This document shows positions 1 through 5,537 of a stretch of 6,610 bases of DNA, piece after piece (positions within the stretch are counted from its first letter, which is position 1; every line of letters starts with the position of its first letter). The stretch comes from Acidimicrobiales bacterium (GTDB lineage: Bacteria > Actinomycetota > Acidimicrobiia > Acidimicrobiales > JANYDT01), in NCBI GenBank assembly GCA_025358985.1, contig JANYHQ010000417.1:1-6610 (forward strand). Reading direction: 5' to 3'. Both the position numbers and the translations under genes were made by a program. Below the pieces are notes generated by a model that had not been told where the DNA came from, made no database searches, and worked only from the letters and a program-made list of their open reading frames with translations.

Positions 1-642
1 GGTTGGTTCATCGCCCATTTCGACGTCACGCTCATCCAGCGGATCGACGCTAACGCTTCAGATCCCAGTGCGCCTACCGCTTTCCACGACATGTGCAGTG
101 CGTTTGCCACCATGGCCAAGCCCACCATCGTGGCCCTGGAGGGTCGGGCGGGCGGCGGTGGGAGTGAGTTGGTGATGTCGTGCGACATCCGTATCGCAGC
201 ACGTGATCATGCGGTGTTCAATCAACCAGAAGTGGCTCTGGGCATCATCCCTGGAGGGTCCGGAACGGTCCGTCTTCCCAGGCTCATCGGGCGGGGTAGG
301 GCCTTGGAGGTGATCCTCGGATGCAATGACATTGATGCGGTTACGGCGGAACGTTGGGGATGGGTGAATCACGTATTGCCACTGGATCAAGTCCGTCCGT
401 ACGCATATCAACTGGCCCGACGAATTGCGGCGTTTCCGGTCCACGCAGTAGCTGCTGCCAAAGCCAGTGTGTTGGCTGCCGACAACGATCTGCGTGATGC
501 ATTTCGGGACGAGGCAGTGGCGTTTCACCGAACATTGGCTCAACCCTCGGCGCAAGCGGCCATGGCTGCTTTCATGGATCACGGCGGTCAGACCCCGCAG
601 GGTGAAGCGCGCCTCGGTGCACTCGTTACCGAGCTCCGCTAG
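1..642 (+). CDS. Enoyl-CoA hydratase/isomerase (crotonase) family protein, 5'-truncated by the window edge
   Basis: Reading frame 1 is open from the first base to the TAG at 640-642, giving 213 visible residues. Crotonases are usually about 260-280 residues, so roughly 50-60 N-terminal residues lie outside the window. Seen in the fragment: FIAHFDV at the start, where the first oxyanion-hole strand is expected; GRAGGGGSEL at about 48-57, the second oxyanion-hole loop; NQPE at 74-77; PGGSGTVRLPRLIGRGRALE at 84-103; and AERWGWVNHVLP at 116-127. By family knowledge, Glu56 and Glu77 match the two catalytic glutamates of rat enoyl-CoA hydratase (E144 and E164), so both are kept. The segment between them is one residue longer than in the rat enzyme. 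The expected activity is cytosolic addition of water to a 2-enoyl-CoA or a related CoA-thioester reaction, as in fatty acid or side-chain degradation. The substrate cannot be told from sequence. The next gene starts 114 bp downstream on the same strand and need not share its transcript. Confidence 0.93.
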   Translation, partial: GWFIAHFDVTLIQRIDANASDPSAPTAFHDMCSAFATMAKPTIVALEGRAGGGGSELVMSCDIRIAARDHAVFNQPEVALGIIPGGSGTVRLPRLIGRGRALEVILGCNDIDAVTAERWGWVNHVLPLDQVRPYAYQLARRIAAFPVHAVAAAKASVLAADNDLRDAFRDEAVAFHRTLAQPSAQAAMAAFMDHGGQTPQGEARLGALVTELR

Positions 643-756
643 CGCTAAAACACAGTGCGGTCATAACGTCATTCTCCGTTCAGAGAATCGCTTTCGCGAC
701 CTTGTGGTGCTGACTGCGTCAGGCAAGGATGAACACAGCTCCTGGAGGATGTTGCG
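643..756. other. Intergenic region with a small inverted repeat, between the crotonase and LuxR-type genes
   Basis: This 114-bp gap holds a perfect 6+6 inverted repeat, ATTCTC at 671-676 and GAGAAT at 683-688, around a 6-base spacer. A second, weaker hairpin is TCGC at 688-691 with GCGA at 696-699. No run of T follows either one, so an intrinsic terminator is not well supported; an operator upstream of the LuxR-type gene is equally possible. TAACGT at 664-669 fits a TAnnnT -10 pattern but has no good -35 partner. An 8-base palindrome, TAGCGCTA at 640-647, overlaps the crotonase stop codon. I see no small gene here. Confidence 0.35.
744..748 (+). promoter_or_regulatory. Shine-Dalgarno GGAGG for the LuxR-type regulator
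   Basis: GGAGG lies 8 bases before the GTG at 757. This decides in favour of that GTG over the ATG at 749-751, which overlaps the ribosome-binding site and is in another frame. Confidence 0.75.
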
Positions 757-1347
757 GTGCTTGATTCGGGTGCGCTCAATTCTGGCGACATCACTTCGTG
801 CGGGTTGGACGTCGGTGTGTTTGTGGTGGGTCCCGATTCGGTGGGGACCGAGGCCATCGCCAGGTCGCTGAGCTCCATATCGGTGGGCGCCCGGTCCGCC
901 AGCGCGGCTGAGGCCGCCGAGGCTGTCACCATGTCCAACCTCACCGCAGTCGTGCTGGTGGCAGATTTGGAACTTGATCCCGAGCCATTGCTGGATGCCA
1001 TGAGACATTGCACCACTCCGCTCATCATCGTGACCTCGGTTGGAGCAACTCTTCCGATGACGCCAGATTTGCGCCCCGTGGTAGTGACATCATTGAACCA
1101 GTTGTTGCAGAGGGCGAGAGAACTGGTGCATCACGGGGCGGATCAGCGAGGGCTCACCGATAGACATATCGAGATCCTGCAGTATTTGGCCAACGGCTGT
1201 ACCCCGATGGAAGCGGCATCAGACCTGGGTATCACCATCAAAACGCTCAACAACCATTTGGGAGTGATCTACCGGCGCATGGGTGCCAAGAACGGGACTC
1301 AGGCCCTGTTGTTGGCCCTACGGCTGGGGATCATTACTCTGCCGTAG
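757..1347 (+). CDS. LuxR-family transcriptional regulator with degenerate receiver-like N-terminus
   Basis: This 196-residue protein starts at GTG, supported by GGAGG eight bases upstream, and ends at TAG 1345-1347. The C-terminal region, about 132-193, reads as a LuxR/GerE DNA-binding domain: LTDRHIEILQYLANG, then an A-A-L-I pattern, then KTLNNHLGVIYRRMGAKN and an AL-A-LG helix. It therefore should bind DNA and control transcription. Residues about 18-125 alternate beta-type (VGVFVVG, TAVVLVADLEL, TPLIIVTSV, PVVVTS) and helical stretches, resembling a receiver fold. The usual acidic pair after strand 1 is reduced to a single Asp (D27). The position of the conserved lysine after the last strand appears to be Thr/Ser. 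D70 could be the phospho-acceptor position, but this is uncertain. I infer a pseudo-receiver or NarL-like orphan that may work without phosphorylation. No kinase sits beside it on the same strand; the nearby two-component pair is on the other strand and already has its own regulator. Its end overlaps the convergent gene by 14 bp. Confidence 0.85.
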   Translation: MLDSGALNSGDITSCGLDVGVFVVGPDSVGTEAIARSLSSISVGARSASAAEAAEAVTMSNLTAVVLVADLELDPEPLLDAMRHCTTPLIIVTSVGATLPMTPDLRPVVVTSLNQLLQRARELVHHGADQRGLTDRHIEILQYLANGCTPMEAASDLGITIKTLNNHLGVIYRRMGAKNGTQALLLALRLGIITLP

Positions 1348-1801
1348 GTGTTGTGGGTGCGCTCAGTGCTGGGTCGTGCTTCATGACGGTCATGATGGCC
1401 GCTGATGCCGGGGCGTTGCCCACCACTGCCGACGCGAACATTACCCGAGTGGTGGCCGCTCCATGCCGGGCGACCAAGCCGGGAACGGCGTGGCGGAGGT
1501 CGTCCTCACTGGGAAACTCGGCCCGTTCACCCAGGATCTCGATGCAGTCAACCAGGCAGGCGTCGGTGATTGCGGCGGCCACCCGTTCCGGCACACCCTT
1601 GAGTCGCCCGCGGGTGATGGATCCACGAAGTGCCGCAATGTCCACGGTGCCGTCGTCATCGATGCCACGCGAGATGGACGTGATCCAGGCTGTTTCTTCG
1701 GCCGGAAGTTCTGCGATGAGCGCAGCGAGATGGTTGTCATCGAGGCCTCGTAACTCACGCTCCAACTGCACCAGGCGCAGCACACGATCCTTGGAATTCA
1801 T
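1334..1801 (-). CDS. Hypothetical protein, translationally coupled to the histidine kinase
   Basis: This is a 155-residue protein I do not recognise. The start ATG at 1801-1799 overlaps the histidine kinase stop codon in an ATGA arrangement, which strongly suggests translational coupling and co-expression with the two-component system. The stop is TAA at 1336-1334. The sequence looks soluble and mostly helical: a charged N-terminal helix (KDRVLRLVQLERELRGL, about 4-20), further amphipathic helices to about 112, then a small-residue-rich helix (FASAVVGNAPASAAIMTVM, about 122-140) and a short Pro/Thr tail. There is no signal peptide, no clear membrane segment and no cysteine metal motif; the two cysteines are at 82 and 86. 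It could be a kinase accessory protein or a downstream cytoplasmic factor, but that rests on position only. The gene's 3' end overlaps the LuxR-type regulator by 14 bp, tail to tail. Confidence 0.75.
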   Translation of the reverse strand: MNSKDRVLRLVQLERELRGLDDNHLAALIAELPAEETAWITSISRGIDDDGTVDIAALRGSITRGRLKGVPERVAAAITDACLVDCIEILGERAEFPSEDDLRHAVPGLVARHGAATTRVMFASAVVGNAPASAAIMTVMKHDPALSAPTTPTAE

Positions 1802-2877
1802 CCTGCGATGCTAGTGGTCCGTGGCTGGTCCGGTGTGGTGCGGTCGTGGGGCGGCGGCAATGGCAACCTCACCACCATCCGGCACCCCCACGGTATCGCT
1901 GGCTCCGGACGGATGGTGCCCTTATGCAGTTCCACCACCCATTTGACGATCGACAGTCCTAGGCCGGCGCCACCGTCATCAGCCGAACGGGCCTCATCGA
2001 GACGATAAAAACGGTCGAAGATGCGCAGCGCCTCCTCGGGGGCGATCCCCGGTCCGAGGTCCTCCACCTCCAGTACCGCGTGATTGCCATCTGTATGTGC
2101 ACGTAGTGTAATGGACGTACCTGGCGGGGCATGACGCAAGGCATTTTCGCTGAGATTGGTGACCACCTGACGAAGCCGTTCCTCGTCACCCATGACCCAG
2201 GTGGAGCGATCCACATCGAGTGTCACGCCTACCGGTCCACCGCGTACTTCAATGGCCGCAGCCGCCTCATCCAACAGATCGGCCAGTACCACTGGCACCC
2301 GCTCAAAGGGCACGGCGCCTGATTCCAGCCGTGACAGATCCAGGAGCTGGTTCACCAGTCGCCCAAGCCGCTCTGCTTGGGTCAACAACAGATTGAGACG
2401 ATCGGGCGTGGGCTGGTCGATGCCATCCACCAAGTTCTCGGCGGCTGCCGTGATGACGGTGATGGGGGTTCGCAATTCGTGGGCCGCATTGGCGACCAGA
2501 TCACGTCGAAAGCGATCTACCTGGGCCAGTTGCTCGGCCATTTCGTTGAAAGACGTGGCCAGGCGCCGAACCTCGGTCACCGAACTGGTGCTGTCCACCC
2601 TGGCCGTGTAGTCACCGCTGGCCATCGTTTGCGCCGCCGCCGCCATCTCGCGCAGAGGGCTGGTGGTGCCACGCGCCAGTAGCTGCACAAGGCCGAGCGC
2701 AATGGCCGCCCCAGCGAGGGCTCCGAACGGCCATGGGACTTCCGCTCCGCGGGCCAGTGTCACCACCGCCACGCTGGTGATGACCCCGGCCACGATGGCG
2801 ATACCCAGGCGAAACTTGATGGAACTGTTGGCCACCAATACGGTAAGTGCACGTAGCATATGGCGACGGTGCCTCAC
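1798..2877 (-). CDS. Sensor histidine kinase (HAMP, HisKA, HATPase) with minimal extracytoplasmic loop
   Basis: This 359-residue membrane kinase should autophosphorylate on a histidine and pass the phosphate to the response regulator encoded just upstream. Domain order: two membrane segments at about 22-43 and 49-68; HAMP linker at about 69-120 (SPLREMAAAAQTMASGDY); H box at 131-138 (AHELRTPI, phospho-acceptor His133); N box at 241-250 (NLSENALRHA); G1 at 273-279 (DLGPGIA); F box at 286-292 (IFDRFYR); G2 at 303-310 (GAGLGLSI). All catalytic boxes are present. The loop between the membrane helices is only about six residues, so there is no periplasmic sensor domain. The GTG start at 2877 lies 3 bp after the regulator's stop. 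An in-frame ATG at 2859 (Met7) is an alternative. Neither has a strong Shine-Dalgarno, which is consistent with coupling. The 3' end overlaps the next gene by 4 bp. Confidence 0.95.
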   Translation of the reverse strand: MRHRRHMLRALTVLVANSSIKFRLGIAIVAGVITSVAVVTLARGAEVPWPFGALAGAAIALGLVQLLARGTTSPLREMAAAAQTMASGDYTARVDSTSSVTEVRRLATSFNEMAEQLAQVDRFRRDLVANAAHELRTPITVITAAAENLVDGIDQPTPDRLNLLLTQAERLGRLVNQLLDLSRLESGAVPFERVPVVLADLLDEAAAAIEVRGGPVGVTLDVDRSTWVMGDEERLRQVVTNLSENALRHAPPGTSITLRAHTDGNHAVLEVEDLGPGIAPEEALRIFDRFYRLDEARSADDGGAGLGLSIVKWVVELHKGTIRPEPAIPWGCRMVVRLPLPPPHDRTTPDQPRTTSIAG

Positions 2878-2880
2878 TGT

Positions 2881-3549
2881 CTACTGACCCAGGCCGTATC
2901 CCACACCATGGACGGTTCTCACGAAATCAGGTCCCAGTTTGCGGCGAACGGCCTGGATATGGGAATCCACCGTGCGCTCCCCCGATCCGTCCGGGTACCC
3001 CCACACCGATTGCAGCAGTTGTTCTCGGGTGAACACCACACCGGGGTGGCGAAGAAACCACGCAGCCAAATCGAACTCGGTCACCGTGAGGTGCACGGCA
3101 ACGCCGTCGTGGGTACCGGTGCGACCGGACGTATCGAGTTCCACGCCACGATGGCGGAGTCGGCCCGAGCCTGGCGCAGCGTGGGCGCGTCGCAACACTG
3201 CGTGAATGCGCGCCACCAATGCTCGGGGGCTGAATGGCTTGGTGATGTAGTCGTCTGCCCCCGCCCCGAGGCCGAGAACCAGGTCGCTCTCGTTGCCTCG
3301 GGCGGTGAGCATGATCACCGGCACGTGCCGGTCGCTCTGGATACGCCGACATACCTCGATGCCATCGAAGCCGGGAAGCATGAGATCGAGCACCACCAGA
3401 TCGGGTTGCAGTTGCTCCACCAGCGCCACCCCCGATGGACCGTCGACAGCAATGTGGACGTTGAATCCTTCGGCCCTCAGGCGGGTGGCCACCGCTGCGG
3501 CGATGGCTGGCTCGTCCTCCACTACAGCAATGGTGGGGTGATCGCTCAC
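2881..3549 (-). CDS. OmpR/PhoB-family two-component response regulator
   Basis: This 222-residue regulator starts at GTG 3549-3547 and ends at TAG 2883-2881. Receiver domain, about 5-120: acidic pair Glu11/Asp12, phospho-acceptor Asp55 in VVLDLMLPG, Thr82 in MLTARG, and Lys104 in YITKPFSPRALVARI. The C-terminal winged helix, about 130-220, carries LTVTEFDLAAWFL, VVFTREQLLQSVWGY, ERTVDSHIQAVRRKLG as the recognition helix, and VRTVHGVGYGL as the wing. All key receiver residues are intact, so it should be switched by phosphorylation, most likely by the kinase encoded 3 bp downstream. Length and layout are normal for the family. Targets are unknown; self-regulation of this operon is common in the family but I see no clear direct-repeat binding site in the short gap upstream. 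Confidence 0.96.
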   Translation of the reverse strand: MSDHPTIAVVEDEPAIAAAVATRLRAEGFNVHIAVDGPSGVALVEQLQPDLVVLDLMLPGFDGIEVCRRIQSDRHVPVIMLTARGNESDLVLGLGAGADDYITKPFSPRALVARIHAVLRRAHAAPGSGRLRHRGVELDTSGRTGTHDGVAVHLTVTEFDLAAWFLRHPGVVFTREQLLQSVWGYPDGSGERTVDSHIQAVRRKLGPDFVRTVHGVGYGLGQ

Positions 3550-3557
3550 GAACCGAC

Positions 3558-3561
3558 CCTA
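3558..3561 (-). promoter_or_regulatory. Probable Shine-Dalgarno for the response regulator
   Basis: On the minus strand AGGG (3561-3558) lies 8 bases before the GTG at 3549, at normal spacing. It sits within the 28-bp gap after the membrane-protein gene, overlapping a CCTAGG palindrome at 3558-3563. The gap is too short to hold a confident separate promoter. Confidence 0.5.
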
Positions 3562-3577
3562 GGCCCGTTGGCTACGT

Positions 3578-4723
3578 TCAGGCCACGGCCGCGGTAGGTA
3601 GCTCGGCTCGGGTGATGACCGGAAGCGGGGTCGGCATCGGCGACACGCTGACCACCCCACCCGGGACCAGTACGAACTGCGAGCGTCGCTGGGTGCGCCG
3701 CCACAACAACAACGCAGCCGGTCCGGTGATCATCGGCAATACAAACGTGAGGGCCCGAAACACCCCGATGGCGGCCAGTGCGGCGGGCCGTGGCGCCCCC
3801 GCAGAAACAAGACCGCCGAGCAGACCAACGTCAAGCAGGCCCAGACCTCCGGGCACCGGGGTGAGCGAGCCCAGGACACGGGCCATGGCCATGCATTGGC
3901 ACACTTCCAACGCGGTGACCTCATGACCAACGCCCAGTGATCGCAACGCCGCCAGCAGTACGCACGAGATGGTGACCTGCGCCGTCAAGGCCAGTGCCAA
4001 TGTGGCGGCGCCGCGCCTCCCGAGGAAGGGTGCCGCTGCCTCTCGGAGACGCTCTGCTTCGCTGCATACGTCCATCCGGGCCAGGCGATGTTTCATCTTC
4101 GATGGCATTGGTAGGCGCAGGCCCACGAGAAGTGCTCGGTCCGCCATGCGTGCCAGCCAGGCCACTCGGCGGGGTTGGCGCAGCAGCAGCGCCCAGAAGG
4201 TTATGGGACCCACCACACCAATGAAGGAGATGGCACACACAGCCTTTTGCAGTAGGCCCGCACTTCCGGTCACCACTGACGCGACGGTGGCGGCAAACGA
4301 TGCAGCCCACAGTGCAATGCCGGGGATCACCGCAGTGGCGGTGATGGAAGCCGCGATGGCCTCGCCACTGATGTTCCACGCCCTGAGCATGGCTACCTTG
4401 ATGCCGGTGCCGATGGCGGCACCGCCGATCATGGAGTTGGAACAGCCCACATAGGTCTCGGTGACCACCAACGACTGGCCCAAGCTGAGGTCATCCACAG
4501 AGGCCGCCAGCATCGACGCATGGACCACCTTGTGCAGTGCCAATGCGGCGAGTAGTGCCACCAGTCCAATGGCGGGGATGGAACGCAGCGCCTGTGCGGC
4601 GTCAAGCACTTGGTGTTGATGCAGTGCCAAGCCAACCACGACACACAGCAGCATCGCTGCGGTGGCAGCAATCCGAAGGCGTCGTGATGCGATCATCATC
4701 ACGGCAGTATTCGGCACATTCAT
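3578..4723 (-). CDS. Multi-pass membrane protein of the flippase-like / lysylphosphatidylglycerol-synthase TM (UPF0104) family
   Basis: This is a 381-residue polytopic membrane protein. Hydrophobic segments lie near 17-36, 50-72, 88-112, 123-150, 160-182, 239-262, 272-305 and 322-342. The strongest family signal is SLTPVPGGLGLLDVGLLGGL (286-305) followed by A-AAIGVFRALTFVLPMITGP. This matches the conserved P-PGGLG-E/D ... YR-LTFWLP-G pattern of the YbhN/AglD2-like membrane domain, found in MprF-type proteins and in putative lipid or glycan flippases. Only the membrane domain is present; there is no aminoacyl-transferase domain, so lysyl-lipid synthesis is not implied. The ATG at 4723 is chosen as the longest start. 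A Shine-Dalgarno-like AAGGA (4742-4738) is 14 bases away, which is long. ATG codons 9 and 10 (4699, 4696) are alternatives, with AATACT six bases before codon 9. It is the first gene of the run that includes the two-component system. Substrate unknown. Confidence 0.85.
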   Translation of the reverse strand: MNVPNTAVMMIASRRLRIAATAAMLLCVVVGLALHQHQVLDAAQALRSIPAIGLVALLAALALHKVVHASMLAASVDDLSLGQSLVVTETYVGCSNSMIGGAAIGTGIKVAMLRAWNISGEAIAASITATAVIPGIALWAASFAATVASVVTGSAGLLQKAVCAISFIGVVGPITFWALLLRQPRRVAWLARMADRALLVGLRLPMPSKMKHRLARMDVCSEAERLREAAAPFLGRRGAATLALALTAQVTISCVLLAALRSLGVGHEVTALEVCQCMAMARVLGSLTPVPGGLGLLDVGLLGGLVSAGAPRPAALAAIGVFRALTFVLPMITGPAALLLWRRTQRRSQFVLVPGGVVSVSPMPTPLPVITRAELPTAAVA

Positions 4724-4743
4724 GACGAACCATGAATCCTTCT

Positions 4744-4768
4744 TTGATCAATCTGTGAACTTGGTTCA
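4744..4768. repeat. Two adjacent short palindromes in the divergent intergenic region
   Basis: The 115-bp gap between the two divergent gene starts holds the 8-base palindrome TTGATCAA at 4744-4751 and, five bases on, the 13-base interrupted palindrome TGAAC-TTG-GTTCA at 4756-4768. They lie 21-45 bp before the membrane-protein start and 71-95 bp before the J-domain gene, where an operator could act. Palindromes this short also arise by chance. TTGAT and ATCAA resemble half-sites of CRP/FNR-type regulators, but the spacing here is wrong for that family. Confidence 0.3.
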
Positions 4769-4826
4769 GTGCATCGGTTGGTGAGCTCGGGTAAGGATCG
4801 GGTATCTACAACAACGGAGCGCGTTC

Positions 4827-4832
4827 TATCCT
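4827..4832 (+). promoter_or_regulatory. -10 element of a probable leaderless promoter for the J-domain gene
   Basis: TATCCT fits the TAnnnT form of an actinobacterial -10 box and ends 6 bases before the ATG at 4839. Transcription would then begin at or next to the start codon. No Shine-Dalgarno lies at a proper distance: CGGAG at 4815-4819 is 19 bases away. Both facts fit a leaderless mRNA, which is common in actinobacteria. No good -35 is visible. A rival -10, TATCTA at 4803-4808, has TTGGTG (4778-4783) 19 bases before it and would give a short leader. Confidence 0.5.
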
Positions 4833-4838
4833 GTTCTG

Positions 4839-5534
4839 ATGCTGTTGGCGGAGGTGGAAATACGACACTCCCGCCCGGTGGCACCCACCCGGCGAGTGGC
4901 CTTGGGCCTGCTGGTCCTCCCCACCGAACCCGCACCCGGCTGGGGGCCAGTACTGCTTGGAGGCATGATCGCAGCCAACGCCTCGGAGCTCGACCCCGAC
5001 GAACTGGGCGAACTGCATGACCTGATCGACGACATGGAGGCAGGCAAGCGCATCTCCCAACCCCGACTTCGGCATCGGTTTCAAAAGGACATCATTGGTT
5101 TGGACCGCAGCCGTCATTCGCTGGTGGGCGAGGGGGAGCAGGTGTGGTTCGACCTCGACGATCACGCGCTCCCGGAGGTCAACATTCTCGGGGCCCTCTA
5201 CGCGGCGTCGAGTATTGCGGTGGAACACCGCCCGCAGACGTTTCGCCTGCTGCGCAAGGCAGTGCTGTGGGAAAAGAGTGTTGATGCCAACTTCGTAGCT
5301 CACCTCTTGGGTGATGATGCGGCGTTTTCACGCTGGCGGGCGCTGCCCAACGACACTCGTTGGGCGCTGCAATTGCTGGGCTTCGGACCTCACGACACCC
5401 CTGATCGTGTCCTCATCAAGGACCGTTTTCGTGACGCAGTGTGGTCTGCGCATCCTGATCGGGGTGGCGACGCTGACGGTGCTGGGCAGCGCATGACAGA
5501 ACTCACCCAGGCCCGCCGCATCCTGCTCAGCTGA
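4839..5534 (+). CDS. Protein with C-terminal J domain and unrecognised N-terminal region
   Basis: This 231-residue protein starts at ATG 4839 and ends at TGA 5532-5534. Residues about 172-231 form a J domain: TRWALQLLGFGP, an Arg/Lys-containing helix II (KDRFRDAVWSA), the diagnostic His-Pro-Asp at 205-207 followed by RGGD, and helix III (GQRMTELTQARRILL) ending at the C-terminus, so helix IV appears to be absent. By family knowledge the HPD loop stimulates the ATPase of an Hsp70 such as DnaK; that this protein does so is inference. Residues 1-170 contain no Gly/Phe linker or zinc-finger motif of classical DnaJ and I do not recognise them. Visible stretches are a strand-rich part (RRVALGLLVLPTEP, 18-31), an acidic helix (ELDPDELGELHDLIDDMEAG, 50-69) and a basic part (RISQPRLRHRFQKD, 71-84). 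It has no signal peptide and is probably cytoplasmic. The hydrolase gene follows after 3 bp. A GTG at 4854 is a possible alternative start. Confidence 0.85.
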   Translation: MLLAEVEIRHSRPVAPTRRVALGLLVLPTEPAPGWGPVLLGGMIAANASELDPDELGELHDLIDDMEAGKRISQPRLRHRFQKDIIGLDRSRHSLVGEGEQVWFDLDDHALPEVNILGALYAASSIAVEHRPQTFRLLRKAVLWEKSVDANFVAHLLGDDAAFSRWRALPNDTRWALQLLGFGPHDTPDRVLIKDRFRDAVWSAHPDRGGDADGAGQRMTELTQARRILLS

Positions 5535-5537
5535 CGT

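Larger units (their letters stand above)
1334..4723 (-). other. Putative four-gene operon: membrane protein, response regulator, histidine kinase, hypothetical protein
   Basis: Four minus-strand genes follow one another with gaps of 28 bp and 3 bp and a 4-bp overlap. The ATGA junction at 1798-1801 and the 3-bp gap at 2878-2880 argue for one transcript and coupled translation of the last three. The promoter should lie in the divergent gap at 4724-4838. I see no terminator hairpin at the distal end, where the run meets the LuxR-type gene head-on. Confidence 0.7.

Noticed and set aside
671..699. Intrinsic terminator after the crotonase gene
   Set aside because: The hairpins are short (6 and 4 bp) and not followed by a T-run, so I kept them only as an inverted repeat.
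467..871. Plus-strand frame running from the crotonase gene into the LuxR-type gene
   Set aside because: It is Trp/Arg-rich, crosses two well-supported genes in another frame and shows no domain.
1353..1814. Plus-strand frame antisense to the 155-residue hypothetical protein
   Set aside because: The minus-strand frame has an ATGA junction with the kinase and a plausible helical protein. The plus frame is Ser/Arg/Ala-rich and has no ribosome-binding site.
2860..3597. Long plus-strand open frame (245 codons) antisense to the response regulator
   Set aside because: The minus strand encodes a textbook response regulator with every key residue. The opposite frame gives a low-complexity, His/Arg-rich product without a recognisable domain, as expected for a shadow frame in GC-rich DNA.
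3969..4454. Plus-strand frame inside the membrane-protein gene
   Set aside because: It is an Ala/Arg/Pro-rich shadow of a clearly hydrophobic, family-matching protein on the other strand.
3578..4723. Calling the membrane protein a lysylphosphatidylglycerol synthase (MprF)
   Set aside because: Only the membrane domain is present in 381 residues; the C-terminal aminoacyl-transferase domain needed for that activity is missing.
4806..5303. Minus-strand open frame of 165 codons antisense to the J-domain gene
   Set aside because: The plus strand carries the J domain and a promoter-like -10. The antisense product shows no domain and would begin inside the J-domain gene.
4839..5534. Calling the J-domain protein DnaJ
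   Set aside because: The J domain is C-terminal, not N-terminal, and no Gly/Phe-rich region, CXXCXGXG zinc repeats or substrate-binding domain is present.
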